The notes beneath the pieces were generated by a model. It was not told the origin of the DNA, did not search any database, and was given only the letters and a program-made list of their open reading frames with translations. From Glycine soja (Eukaryota > Streptophyta > Magnoliopsida > Fabales > Fabaceae), in contig NC_041008.1 of the NCBI RefSeq assembly GCF_004193775.1, forward strand, positions 7,394,731 to 7,458,730: 64,000 nucleotides of DNA, read 5' to 3'. The position numbers were made by a program, and so were the translations under genes. Below, one piece after another: positions 49,293 to 60,742 of the stretch. Every line of letters starts with the position of its first letter. Position 1 is the first letter of the stretch.

Positions 49293-49487
49293 ATCTATGG
49301 ATATAGAATGTCACTTTGGGCCCGAGCATACCGGTATTATTGAAGATTGCTTTCTACAACCAGAGAGCCTGGAATGTATGTGTTAGAAGGGTTAGAAAGA
49401 TAGGTGAACAGAACTGGAAACAATTTTCGTCAAGTGATGTAACAGAGATTAAAGGACATCTGCTCAAGTACCCTATAGAAGTTGATC
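49293..49487 (+). pseudogene. Phospholipase D beta last-exon fragment
   Basis: Matches the start of the last exon of the PLD beta gene at 34209-34502, but on the opposite strand. [10 protein letters not shown] is in one frame, then one base shifts the frame and EHTGIIEDCF-type sequence continues; further on a four-base insertion (ATGT beside TGT) introduces a stop before a NWKQF and GHLLKYP-type stretch. The splice acceptor ATGCAG is kept just before the exon. The match stops near 49487, before the conserved end of the protein. It cannot encode a working enzyme. Confidence 0.85.
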
Positions 49488-49698
49488 AAATTTTATATGA
49501 TATTGTTTAACTATGAGTGATAATTTCACAACAAAGTGTGTTCTTTTTATTCTATAAAGTTTAAAGATGGTAACAAGGTTACAACAATAGTACTGTGACG
49601 GATCATCATTCATCAAGTAAAGTTCCCCTGCTAGCTAAGAGCTTAAAAAATAGTTTTATGCTTCTCTGAAGTCTCAAACGTTACAAAGACCTTTCCTA

Positions 49699-51990
49699 TT
49701 ATTGCCATGTTACTGCTATAGGACTCCTAACAGTATATTTATCTGATACCCAAGTAAGTGATCCAAATGATGAACTGCCAGCAATTGCTGTTCTTCCATA
49801 TGAAACAAAGGTCACTTTATAACTCAATTTGTCACCAATTTTTCTGAAACTAATATTCCTTGGTTCAACCGAGACAGATACTCCCTTTGGTTCTTCCACT
49901 TTCACTGCATAAGAACTTGAGGGCTTCCCAACATTTGTGACTACCCTCTTGTATGCCACACTAGCATTTCTAGCACTCGTGCCAAATAGCACAGCAAATG
50001 AAGGGTAGTTCAAGTCACCAGCATGAAGAGCTGATTTTTTGGCACATTTAAAATTACCTTTTGACAGTATAGCAATCTGGGAGGATGTGTATTTCAAACT
50101 GCACAAGTAATTTAAGTAATCTTTGGTGGTGATGTCATAGACTAACCCTGGATCAGAAGCTCTTTCAGGGTTAACATGGCCTGAACCAAATGCAAAAGGG
50201 TCAGCAAATGCAGAATTGTTTGAACCGTTGTCGGCAATTGGAGCACCTTTGTTGTTTGATGTGGAAGCAGTAGTCATGAGAGCAGATTTGATAGCTGCAG
50301 GTGACCAATCCTTGTGCACAGATTTAATCAGTGTAGCTATGCCACTAACATGAGGACATGACATTGACGTACCTGAGACTATGTTAAATAGTACACTTCT
50401 TTTGTCACTCTTGAGCATGCTTGGACTAGTTGTGGGGGGCCAAGCAGCCAAGATGTTCACACCAGGTGCAGTTACATCTGGCTTGATCACATCTGGGCCC
50501 ACAGCACTTGGTCCTCTAGAAGAAAATGCAGCCATAACTGGTGCTGGGTCTCCATATGTTGTCCCTAGGAAGGAAATTGAAACTGTTGGTGCTTTTGCTG
50601 AGTGAATGTAGCTTCTGATTGTTTTACTTGCTGAGGAACCTAAGGATGTGGCTGGCAAAACATGAGGATCAGCAAAAAGCTCTTCTCCTTGGTTTTCTGA
50701 GTTGAGTAGTATCATTCCTGCCCCACCTGCCATCTTCACTTCCTCTCCCTTTCCGGTTCTACTATTTATTCCACGTTCGCAGGCGACTATTTTTCCTTTG
50801 ACAAACTTTGGATCAAGTGAACCTTTGGTGCAATACTGTGCTGTCCTTTGTGCTTTTGAGGAGTTTCCATACACAAGAGGCAATAGGTTTGTTTGCTTGC
50901 CTTTGTATAATGATGACCCTTTGAAAACCTTTCCATTCCCAAGCTTCACTTTTGTTGGAAAGCTTCTGTCAGTGTAGCTAGCAGCAACAGTCATGATCCA
51001 TGGGGCAACATTTCCAGCAGTTGAACTAGAGGGACCAGAATTGCCTGCTGAACAAGAAACAAAAACTCCTTTTTGTGTTGCTCCAAATGAGGCTATGGCA
51101 ATGCTGTCATTGTAGTAAGGTTTAGCAATGCCACCTAAAGAGAGTGACAACACATCAACACCATCAGCAACAGCTTGATCAATAGCTGCCAATATGTCAG
51201 AGTTAGCACAGCCTAAACGCCAGCATACTTTATAAGCAGCTATTCTTGAGGTGTACCTCATTCCACTGGCAGAACCGCGTGCCAAGCCGAAAAGGCTGGC
51301 ATTGCTCACCATGTTACCAGCTGCAGTTGAGGCTGTGTGTGTTCCATGTCCTTGCGCATCTCTCGCGGAACGATAGTCCAATGTTTCATTGATTCTTCCA
51401 GCAAATTTTTCATACCCTTGTAGAAAGACTCTTGCACCTACAAGCTTCTTGTTACAACTTGAGGAAGAGAAGTTGGTGCCTGCTTCACAAGCACCTTTCC
51501 AACGAGAGGGTACTTTGGACAAACCTGTGTCTTGGAAACTGATGTGTTCAGGCCATATTCCTGTATCAAGGACTCCTATGATCACATCTGAGGCCAAGTT
51601 AGAAGCACTCCAAAGTCCTTTTCCATTCTGTAGGCCAAGAAAATGGGAGCTGTATGTTGTGTGAAGGTTTAATAGTTCATCAGGTATGGCTGAAAGGAAA
51701 CCATCTATTTGGTTCAAGTACCCAAGCTGTTTATTTGAAAGTTGGGCAGCAAAACCAAACATGCTGGTTTCATAAACATAAAGAAGCTGAGGGGCTATGT
51801 CTTCTTCTAATGACGCTTCAGAGATGAAATCAACGACTGATTTGAACCAAGGTTTTGTGTTGTCTTGGGAATGGATTGAGGCTTTGATCTTGGTCTTGTC
51901 CATGTGTATTATGTATGTCTTCTTGTCCATCACAGCAACTGAATTTGTCACCATAAAGGCCAGGAGGAATAGGAGTGTCCTGAAGATCAT
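49699..51990 (-). CDS. Secreted subtilisin-like serine protease (subtilase, SBT1-like)
   Basis: Uninterrupted coding sequence of 763 aa from the ATG at 51988-51990. An open frame extends 33 codons further, but this ATG begins a good signal peptide (MIFRTLLFLLAFMVTNSVA), and TTTTCTGTAG, a splice acceptor, lies just before it. Order: signal peptide; I9 inhibitor prodomain (KTYIIHM..., about 25-112); catalytic domain with D142 (GVLDTGIWP), H215 (GHGTHTA), oxyanion N317 (CSAGNSGP) and S542 (SGTSMSCPH); a protease-associated insert between N317 and S542 (about 355-480); and a C-terminal fibronectin III-like domain. All active-site residues are present, so it should be an active extracellular endopeptidase. 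SBT1-group enzymes process peptide hormones or cell-wall proteins; the substrate here is unknown. Confidence 0.93.
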   Translation of the reverse strand: MIFRTLLFLLAFMVTNSVAVMDKKTYIIHMDKTKIKASIHSQDNTKPWFKSVVDFISEASLEEDIAPQLLYVYETSMFGFAAQLSNKQLGYLNQIDGFLSAIPDELLNLHTTYSSHFLGLQNGKGLWSASNLASDVIIGVLDTGIWPEHISFQDTGLSKVPSRWKGACEAGTNFSSSSCNKKLVGARVFLQGYEKFAGRINETLDYRSARDAQGHGTHTASTAAGNMVSNASLFGLARGSASGMRYTSRIAAYKVCWRLGCANSDILAAIDQAVADGVDVLSLSLGGIAKPYYNDSIAIASFGATQKGVFVSCSAGNSGPSSSTAGNVAPWIMTVAASYTDRSFPTKVKLGNGKVFKGSSLYKGKQTNLLPLVYGNSSKAQRTAQYCTKGSLDPKFVKGKIVACERGINSRTGKGEEVKMAGGAGMILLNSENQGEELFADPHVLPATSLGSSASKTIRSYIHSAKAPTVSISFLGTTYGDPAPVMAAFSSRGPSAVGPDVIKPDVTAPGVNILAAWPPTTSPSMLKSDKRSVLFNIVSGTSMSCPHVSGIATLIKSVHKDWSPAAIKSALMTTASTSNNKGAPIADNGSNNSAFADPFAFGSGHVNPERASDPGLVYDITTKDYLNYLCSLKYTSSQIAILSKGNFKCAKKSALHAGDLNYPSFAVLFGTSARNASVAYKRVVTNVGKPSSSYAVKVEEPKGVSVSVEPRNISFRKIGDKLSYKVTFVSYGRTAIAGSSSFGSLTWVSDKYTVRSPIAVTWQ

Positions 51991-52592
51991 GTTGCCTACA
52001 GAAAAGTCACAAATAGGACAAAAAATTAAATAAACAAACTCTTCATATGATATTTGGTCTAAAAAAAAAATAGTATACCATTTAAACAAACTTCTATGAA
52101 CTCTTTTTTTCCTTAATACATTTTCTTTGTTTAGTTTTAACAGAGACGTGATTTTTGGCTATCTCAAATATTTCTTTATGGAACATTATTTTGTACTCTA
52201 GAAACATGAATAACTTAAAGGCAAATTTCCACTGTTTAAATAATACTATGCAACTAAACTATGCAAGGAATATTGTAAATAATACTAGGCAAGTAAATGG
52301 TACATAGCAAAATAGTGTTTACTCTAAGACAATCGGCTATGAATAAACAGTCAGAGAATGGAGGTAGAGGTCCAAACCTATGCTGGATTTAGCACAAGAA
52401 CACTAGAGAAAAAGATATGATGGATGAAGGATGCCAATAACTGCTAACATTGACTCTTTAAAAAGAACCGGAAGAAGCTAAGCCCGAAAAAGTTAAAGGC
52501 ATTAATTTTCTGTATGTTCATTGAAGTTCAGCAATGGCAATGAGTCTACCTTTTGTATTCTTATCTTCTACTTCACGACTGCACGCTTTATA
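51991..52592 (-). promoter_or_regulatory. Subtilase 5' UTR with probable intron and TATA box
   Basis: On the minus strand a TATAAA lies at 52587-52592. Further down, AAAAG|GTAGAC near 52549 can serve as a donor, pairing with the acceptor TTTTCTGTAG just before the ATG. This predicts a 5' UTR intron of about 550 bp. This is inference from splice-site appearance only. Confidence 0.45.
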
Positions 52593-52599
52593 TTAGATG

Positions 52600-55500
52600 A
52601 TAACAAGTCCTTATATACTTATTGTGATGAGCAACAAGTCCAATCATGTGTCATTGTATATTAAATGGTACAAATATCTTTCTCCATTCTGTGCCAAGTT
52701 ATATCACTGACCACGATATATAGTTGTTTCCAATTTTAATTTTAGCATTCTTTTATTCTCTCATGAGAGCCTTTTAAATTCCAAATTGGCATTTATAATT
52801 AAAACATCATTTCTTAATTATAGAGTATTGAGGTATCCTTAGAGACAGTTAAAACAATTGTTCATGTGGGCCAAAAGCTACAACACATGGTAAAGGTGCA
52901 TCTTATTTTACTCAAGTCAATTAATAAGCACTATAATTGGAAATGACTCTTCCCCACCAGGGTCTTGCCATGGGAGGATGTTGACACAAACTCCATCGGT
53001 TAATTGAGTTCTAACTATTAATTTACACCATGTGGAAGATTCATTTAATTTTTTCATTTCTTTATCTTGCTACAGATAGCATTTGTGATGGATATGTGTT
53101 GAAGTACAAGTGTAAAACTGAAGTAAAATATAGGTAAAAAGGCCTGTAAATCTAATTTCTTAAAGATTTTGGGTTGAATGTGATGTCAAATTAACTTATT
53201 AACTTATTATTTTAAAATTTTGGATTGAATGTTCTTATTCACTTTAACATTATGCAAATATAGTACCAAAAGTATTCAAGGAACTGTATTTAAATTCTAA
53301 CATTATGCAAATATAGTACCAAAAGTATTCAAGGAACTGCATTTAAATTGTCTTTTACTTTGATCCTATATGTCTTCATACACTTGCACAGCTAAAGCCA
53401 TATACTAATAGTAGTGTGCATTAAATTAAAACTCATCCTTTATTCAGTGTATGAAGCTACCACAAGAGCTTGTTTTGATGTCATGATGGCATTGCCCATT
53501 TAGTTGAATTTAGTGGAGTCATGGTAATCTTTTCAGACCCAGAAGGATTGTGGGTCCAAAATTCTATTAGGAGATTTCTAAGTGGGTTACAATACTTCTG
53601 ATCATCACGCTCACATGCTACTGCTGTTTACTATCATTACAAAAGTTCTAGATTTCTAAATAAGGGAATTAGTACGTGTCAGCTAAGCAAGCCCCGAAGA
53701 CACTTCCGGGACCACCACTTAAGTGTTGGATAAGCCATGTACATGTAGTGTGTTTATGAATGTTGTGCACTCATTGATTGAAGAATTTTAGTTAAGAGCT
53801 ACCTATGTAAGGTATTTTTTCCTTAGTTTTGTGTTATTCAATGTGTATCATGATCACCATAAATAATCTTTATAACATTATATATGTAGCTATTGTGCAT
53901 ATATATGGTCCACATAGTTAGAAAGGTACATATTCATTAACAGAGATCTAGAGTAAGTGCTTCTAAAGTACCCTAAGAATATCTATCCTCTTTGATATTT
54001 TGAGACCAGCTGTTACTTCTGCGCTCGCGGTATGTGATCATTGCATGGTGATCTAGGGACATCTCAAACCTTCCTTTGAGTCTAATTCAAGGCATTCCTC
54101 ATTCATATGGCAAGTGCATCTGACATTATTAATAGAAAATGAGTAGAGTGAGTCAATTTGATTATAATTATGGAAAGTAAGCTAATTTAACTCAAAGTAA
54201 ACAGAGACGCACAAGAGTCCCAATACAAGGTTACAATGTGGAAATGCTTTTCCTTATAACATTCCGTGTTTGAAAATCTTTCATTTCTTTCAAATCAAAT
54301 GGTATGCAACTAATCTAGCTATTGAGGACTTCATCTAACTCTTGTTGAGATAGAACACACTCTTTTTAATAGGGACAGTCCAGAAATGTATTTGCGGGAT
54401 TTTTTTTTTTACATAATTTTTTAAATATTTTACCTCTAATAAATAATAAGTTTAATAAAAATATTTATTATTAATTTTATGTATAAAATTAAAGAGATAG
54501 GATTCACTACTAAAAATTTAAGCAAATGAACGTACAAATGAATAGAAGAGAAGAAAAAAAAACCTTTATATTAAAAAGAATAAACAGTAAATTTGATTAA
54601 TATCTTAAGGTAAGAAAAAGCTAAAATATAGGAAGCTAAAATATAACATTTAAAAAAAAACACTTAAAGTGATGTATCAAAATATACGTACCAAAAAAAG
54701 TGATGTATTAAAATATGAACTTAAATATATTTTAATTTCTCAAATTAATTAAGTAGTAACCGATTAAAAAAAGTTAATTACAGTAAGTCGACGGAAATTA
54801 ATAAATAAATTCTAGCAATATTTTGATGAATGAAAGTTGTTTTTCCTTTTTTAACTACGATGCAATAAAAATACCTTTTATTTTCCTTATTCTTTTATTC
54901 CAAATAATAATTCTGACTGATCGACCATTAAGACGCCGAAAAATAGCTATCTGTGTTTGTCCTACGTACCAGGTTTATTGATAATTCCACAAGTCAAGAC
55001 TCCCCTTTTTGTTTCTTCTATTTTGTTTTTTCCTTCCAATGGTGACACAAAGAAATTGTGGATTCGGATGCTAATCTTTCTCTATTACCGTGCAAGACGG
55101 ACAATTTTCAAACAAAATTTCACCAGATTAAGTCTACTCGAATACTGCCAACACCTTGAAATATTGTGTTCCATGTTAATTTATAATTTAACCACTAAGT
55201 GAATAACCAACTAATTTTCAACTAATTAAAGCCTGACAAACCAACTAATTTTCAACTAATTAATATCCAATCGATGGGTCACAGTTTTATTCTTATAAAA
55301 AATGTTTTGATGGGTTAAAAGGAAAAGATGTTTAGAAATGATCCATGATTTCAATTGTTAATCGATGTGAAATTTTGAGTACAGAAACACATGAAGAAAC
55401 ATGGTGGTTTTGATTGTTCAGGACACCATGCATGGTGAATATATTTTAATTTTGTACTACCAGCGAGTCAAAGTGTAGTTGTTTAGGTATAAAAAAGAAA

Positions 55501-57300
55501 AGGGTGTACCGTAGTTGTTTGGCCGTCAAATGCGTAAAAAATAGGGTAATTAAGTTTAACAATTCATAGTTCTAGATTAATATTTTGTTAGTCAATAACT
55601 GAATAATAAGAAATTTCAAAATGACATTTCAAAGTTTAGACTATATTAAGTCGTGAGATTAGGGACGTACGCGTGCTCTGAATTTCATTAAGAGTTGGCG
55701 CCGTAAGAAAATGAACTAATGGAAAGAATAAAGTGTATAGTGTATGTTAACAGTTATTAAGCTAAAATATACTTTTTCTTTTTTTATTTATTTATTAAAA
55801 TTTGCCTTAGTATCTTTTAAAATATTTATTTTGGTTTTTATCGCTGAAATTTGGATTATCTTTGTGTTTTAGAAAGTGATCATTATCATTTTGTGGTCCA
55901 ATTTTGAATCATTTATCAATTAATTCAAGATATTAAATTTATCCCATTAAATTATTTATATATAAAATATGGAATCAACTTATGTTTGAACAAAAAAAGT
56001 TATGAATATTATAAAAATATTATCAAAAGTGAATTTCATCAACTAAAAAAGTAAAATTTCTAAATGGCTAAAATAAAATTTTGGTCTCATATTCATATTT
56101 TAGGTTTCATTTTAGTTCCTTATATTTAAAATTTTTCACTTTGGTCACTTAAAGTCTTTCTATTACTTAGTGTCAAAAATTGACTCAAGGATGGAATTGG
56201 TCAAATAGAGACACTAGGAGAGATATTATAAGGGGGTAAAGTGAATTTTTTTAAACTTAAAGATAAAGTAAATTTTTTTAAACTTAAGACAAGAAATTGA
56301 AATTTCAAATGTAGATAATGGAACAAAAATTTATTTTAGTCAATCTAATATCAAATTTTTTTTCTATTATTTGTATGACTCACTTTTCATATAACTTTTA
56401 CTATGTTTATAATTATTTTGGTTTGAATATTAGTTAGGGGCCATAGTTTTCATGTAGTCATTCGAATGAGACAATTTTCATGTCTTAAGTCAATAAAAAA
56501 AAGTTTCAATACATTTTTTCATTTCTGTTCATGCAAATGTATTTTTTTTTTGTTTTTTTCATTTTTAAAGCGTTTTAGATAACACTTGAACAGTAAAAAA
56601 AATATTTGAACAATGAAAAAAGTGTTACCTAAGTGCTTTAAGAATGAAAAATAAACAAAAATTGCAAGGAATAAAATAAATAAAAATTGCATAAAAACAA
56701 AAAAATACTAAATTACAAGGATGAAATATATTTAAACATAAAAAAGTTCAAAATTGTATTCTTAATAAAAAAACAGTCATTGTTTTGAAAGGACAACATT
56801 GACGTAAATTTGAGAAATAAATAACTAAAATGAATTTTAGTAAAAATATAAGGGACAAAAAAGTATATTTTAACATTATTATTATTATGCGCAAGAATAT
56901 GAGGAAAAGGCAAAAATAAATATTTTTCTTAAAATATATTAATTATAAGAAGCATGCTAATCAATATGTTTAGATTGTTGATTAAGGAATAAAAAGTAAA
57001 AAAAATATAATATAATATTAAATGTTAATTACCATAGAGCAAATTTTAATATTGAATTGGTAGAATTTATTATTATGATGTCAACTATGCCTGTTTTCGG
57101 TAACGTATGATTTGTACCTGACGTCCAATGTTATAATATGTATTCTTTCCCCACTGAAAGTTTTCAACTTTGTTGGATGATAACCTAACCAATTTAGTCA
57201 TTTAGCAAATTGTTTGATGTGATATGCTTAGATATCTTGGACTTCCAAGGAGACCAACACATCAGGTTAGACTTGTCAATTCGTAAGTTGGTCATTAGGA
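52600..57300. other. Intergenic DNA, no gene seen
   Basis: About 4.7 kb of AT-rich DNA between the subtilase and the receptor-like protein gene. Apart from the tandem duplication at 53245, only degenerate repeat-like stretches are visible (for example 55790-56880). No protein was recognised. Confidence 0.5.
53245..53350. repeat. Tandem duplication, 53-bp unit
   Basis: Two nearly identical units, 53245-53297 and 53298-53350, each containing TAACATTATGCAAATATAG and GTACCAAAAGTATTCAAGG. They differ at very few positions, so the duplication is recent. Confidence 0.9.
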
Positions 57301-57302
57301 TC

Positions 57303-57309
57303 TATAAAA
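57303..57309 (+). promoter_or_regulatory. TATA box of the receptor-like protein gene
   Basis: TATAAAA, 101 bp before the start codon; a start site near 57335 would give a short leader of about 75 bases. Confidence 0.7.
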
Positions 57310-57409
57310 GGGAGAGATAGCATGTCCTCAAAGGCAAAAAAAACCACCTTCAACCTTAAACTTTGTTAATTGTTATAAGGTCGAGACTCATAAATCATAA
57401 CCATTTCCA

Positions 57410-60400
57410 ATGAGTATAACCTTATGGTTTTTCTTGTTGCCCTTCTGCCTCATAAACTTGAGCACCAACATCATTTTGGCAACTGGTCATTGTCTTGGCC
57501 ATCAACAATCTTTGTTGCTCCAATTGAGGAACAACCTCATATTCAATTCCACCAAGTCCAAAAAACTGATTCACTGGAACCAAAGTGATGATTGTTGTGA
57601 ATGGAATGGAGTGGCATGCAACCAAGGCCATGTTATAGCTCTTGACTTGAGCCAAGAATCCATCTCTGGAGGTATTGAAAATTTAAGCAGTCTCTTCAAG
57701 TTGCAAAGTTTGAATTTGGCCTATAATGGATTCCATTCTGGGATTCCTCCAGAGTTTCAAAAGCTAAAGAATTTGAGGTATTTGAATTTGTCAAATGCTG
57801 GCTTTGAGGGGAAAATTCCAATTGAGATCTCTTACCTGACAAAGTTAGTAACTCTTGATTTGTCTAGCACAGTTACTTCACAACATGCTTTAAAACTTGA
57901 GATGCCAAATATTGCAATGCTTGTGCAGAACTTCACAGAAATCAAAGTGCTACATCTGGATGGCATAGCAATATCAGCTAAAGGAAAGGTGTGGAGCCAT
58001 GCTTTATCTTCACTTACAAACTTGCAAGTCTTAAGCATGCCATCTTGTAATCTCTCTGGTCCTCTTGATTCTTCATTAGCAAAACTACAATCTCTTTCAA
58101 TACTTCAATTGGACCAGAATAATTTAGCAAGTCCAGTGCCAGAGTCTTTGGGAAGTTTGTCTAATTTGACCATCTTGCAACTTAGTGGCTGTGGATTGAA
58201 TGGAGTTTTTCCAAAAATCATTTTTCAAATACCATCATTGCAGGTGATTGATGTGTCTGATAATCCAAGTCTTAATGGTTCTCTAGCAAACTTTCGAAGT
58301 CAAGGTTCCCTCTATAACTTCAACCTTAGCCACACAAATTTTTCTGGACCTCTGCCAATGTCTATTCACAATTTGAAGGAATTGTCTAAATTAGATCTTT
58401 CGAACTGCAAGTTCATAGGGACACTTCCTTATTCAATGTCAAACCTCACCCAACTTGTTCATCTAGATTTGTCATTCAATAACTTTACTGGTCCTATTCC
58501 ATCATTTAATAGGTCCAAGGCCCTCACAGTTTTATCCCTTAATCATAATAGATTCAAGGGTACACTTCCATCCACCCATTTTGAGGGCCTTACAAATCTC
58601 ATGAGCATTGATTTAGGAGATAACTCCTTTGATGGAAGAATACCCTCATCTTTATTTAGACTTCAATCTCTTCAGCATCTCATGCTTTATTACAATAAAT
58701 TTGATGGTGTGTTGGACGAATTTCCAAATGCTTCTTTGTCATCATTAGAGATGCTTGATTTGAGTGGCAACAATTTTGAAGGGCCTATTCCCATGTCTAT
58801 CTTCCAACTCAAACGACTTCGTTTGCTGCAACTTTCCAAAAACAAGTTCAATGGCACCATACAACTTGGTATGCTTGGGAGGCTGCAAAATTTGTCTTCA
58901 CTGGATCTAGGACACAATAACTTGTTAGTTGATGCAGGCATTGAGGATGACCATGACGCATCATCCTTTCCCAGTTTGAAAACTCTTTGGTTGGCTTCAT
59001 GCAATTTGAGAGAATTCCCTGACTTTTTGAGAAATAAATCTTCACTACTCTACCTAGACTTATCTAGCAATCAGATTCAAGGAACAATACCCAACTGGAT
59101 TTGGAAATTTAATTCTATGGTTGTTTTGAATATTTCTTACAACTTTTTGACAGATATTGAAGGGCCTTTACAGAAACTTAGTTCAAATTTGTTCAAACTT
59201 GACCTTCACTCAAACCATCTCCAAGGGCCTGCTCCTACTTTTTTGAAAAATGCCATTTACTTGGACTACTCAAGCAATAGATTCAGCTCTATTAACTCAG
59301 TTGACATTGGTAGTCACATTCCTTTCTTGTATTTTCTCTCCCTTTCAAACAACAGTTTTCAAGGAAGAATCCATGAATCCTTTTGTAACATTTCAGATCT
59401 TCGAGCACTTGACCTTTCCCATAACAGATTCAATGGTCAGATCCCTATGTGTTTGACAAGTAGAAGTAGCACTCTCAGGCTACTAAATCTTGGTGGAAAT
59501 GAGCTCAATGGATATATTTCAAATACATTATCAACTTCATGTTCTTTGAGGTTTTTGGATCTCAGTGGAAATCTTTTAAGGGGAACCATCCCAAAATCTT
59601 TGGCTAATTGCCATAAACTACAAGTTCTAAACCTTGGAAACAATCAACTAGTTGACAGATTTCCATGCTTCTTGAAGAGCATCTCCTCCCTCAGAGTCAT
59701 GATTTTAAGATCAAACAAATTGCATGGGCCTATTGGATGTTCCAATAGCATTGGCAGTTGGGAGACACTTCAAATTGTTGATTTAGCCTCTAACAATTTC
59801 AGTGGTACATTACCAGCATCACTCTTACTGAGTTGGAAAACATTGATGCTTGATGAAGATAAGGGTGGACAATTTGGTCATCTATATTTTGATCTCTATG
59901 ATGACTTTAATCCTATGAATTTTATAACTGCAATTGTAGATCTCAACCATGAGCTACAAATCAAGTTAGCCAAAATTATAGCATTAGAGCCACATTTAAT
60001 AATAGACCACATAATCTCTCATATCTTTGAGGAGGGTGTTGGTGTTCGAGCTTATGAGGATTCGGTTACAATTGTCAACAAAGGTAGACAGTTAAATTTG
60101 GTTAAAATCCTCATTGCCTTCACGTCTTTGGATTTCTCATCCAACAATTTTGAAGGGCCAATACCAAAAGAGCTTATGAATCTCACAGCACTACATGCTC
60201 TTAACTTGTCACAAAATTCTTTCTCAGGTAGCATCCCTTCTTCCATAGGAAATCTAAAACATCTTGAGTCCTTAGACTTGTCAATCAACTCTTTAGGTGG
60301 AGAGATTCCTATGGAGCTTGCAAAGTTATCATTTCTTGCTGTCATGAACATCTCTTATAATCATTTGGTGGGGAAAATACCAACAGGTACACAAATTCAG

Positions 60401-60742
60401 ACATTTGAGGCTGATTCATTTATAGGGAATGAAGGGTTATGTGGACCTCCATTGACCCCAAATTGTGATGGTGAAGGAGGGCAAGGGTTGTCACCACCAG
60501 CATCTGAAACACTTGATTCTCATAAAGGGGGTTCAATTGAATGGAATTTCTTAAGTGTAGAGTTGGGGATGATTTTTGGTTTTGGAATTTTCATCTTTCC
60601 CCTTATTTTTTGGAAGAGATGGAGGATATGGTATTCCAAGCATGTAGATGACATCCTTTGCAAGATCGTCCCTCAGCTTGATTTTGTTTATGTGCATCGT
60701 GGGGGACAAAATTATAGAATTATGAGGTGGAAGCCTTATTGA
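57410..60742 (+). CDS. Leucine-rich-repeat receptor-like protein, Ve1-like
   Basis: Intronless, 1110 aa. Signal peptide at about 1-25; LRR N-cap with the paired-cysteine DDCCEWNGVAC; a long row of extracellular LRRs of the LxxLxLSxNxxxGxIP kind; a non-LRR island at about 805-905 (from LMLDEDKGG to the VTIVNKG stretch); four or so more LRRs; a cap with GNEGLCGPPL; one membrane segment at about 1045-1068; and a cytosolic tail of 42 aa without a kinase. This is the layout of plant receptor-like proteins that sense microbial molecules through SOBIR1 and BAK1, and the sequence fits the Ve1 branch (Verticillium resistance of tomato). The ligand is unknown. The island is longer than I recall for tomato Ve1. 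The frame is complete and shows no damage, unlike many members of this family, which often occur as clustered broken copies. Confidence 0.93.
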   Translation: MSITLWFFLLPFCLINLSTNIILATGHCLGHQQSLLLQLRNNLIFNSTKSKKLIHWNQSDDCCEWNGVACNQGHVIALDLSQESISGGIENLSSLFKLQSLNLAYNGFHSGIPPEFQKLKNLRYLNLSNAGFEGKIPIEISYLTKLVTLDLSSTVTSQHALKLEMPNIAMLVQNFTEIKVLHLDGIAISAKGKVWSHALSSLTNLQVLSMPSCNLSGPLDSSLAKLQSLSILQLDQNNLASPVPESLGSLSNLTILQLSGCGLNGVFPKIIFQIPSLQVIDVSDNPSLNGSLANFRSQGSLYNFNLSHTNFSGPLPMSIHNLKELSKLDLSNCKFIGTLPYSMSNLTQLVHLDLSFNNFTGPIPSFNRSKALTVLSLNHNRFKGTLPSTHFEGLTNLMSIDLGDNSFDGRIPSSLFRLQSLQHLMLYYNKFDGVLDEFPNASLSSLEMLDLSGNNFEGPIPMSIFQLKRLRLLQLSKNKFNGTIQLGMLGRLQNLSSLDLGHNNLLVDAGIEDDHDASSFPSLKTLWLASCNLREFPDFLRNKSSLLYLDLSSNQIQGTIPNWIWKFNSMVVLNISYNFLTDIEGPLQKLSSNLFKLDLHSNHLQGPAPTFLKNAIYLDYSSNRFSSINSVDIGSHIPFLYFLSLSNNSFQGRIHESFCNISDLRALDLSHNRFNGQIPMCLTSRSSTLRLLNLGGNELNGYISNTLSTSCSLRFLDLSGNLLRGTIPKSLANCHKLQVLNLGNNQLVDRFPCFLKSISSLRVMILRSNKLHGPIGCSNSIGSWETLQIVDLASNNFSGTLPASLLLSWKTLMLDEDKGGQFGHLYFDLYDDFNPMNFITAIVDLNHELQIKLAKIIALEPHLIIDHIISHIFEEGVGVRAYEDSVTIVNKGRQLNLVKILIAFTSLDFSSNNFEGPIPKELMNLTALHALNLSQNSFSGSIPSSIGNLKHLESLDLSINSLGGEIPMELAKLSFLAVMNISYNHLVGKIPTGTQIQTFEADSFIGNEGLCGPPLTPNCDGEGGQGLSPPASETLDSHKGGSIEWNFLSVELGMIFGFGIFIFPLIFWKRWRIWYSKHVDDILCKIVPQLDFVYVHRGGQNYRIMRWKPY

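Noticed and set aside
49316..49510. 64-codon frame as a small gene
   Set aside because: It starts inside, and out of phase with, the decayed PLD beta exon fragment.
51991..52089. Longer N-terminus for the subtilase (33 extra codons)
   Set aside because: The extension would bury the signal peptide, and a splice acceptor just before the inner ATG suggests the extra codons are intron.
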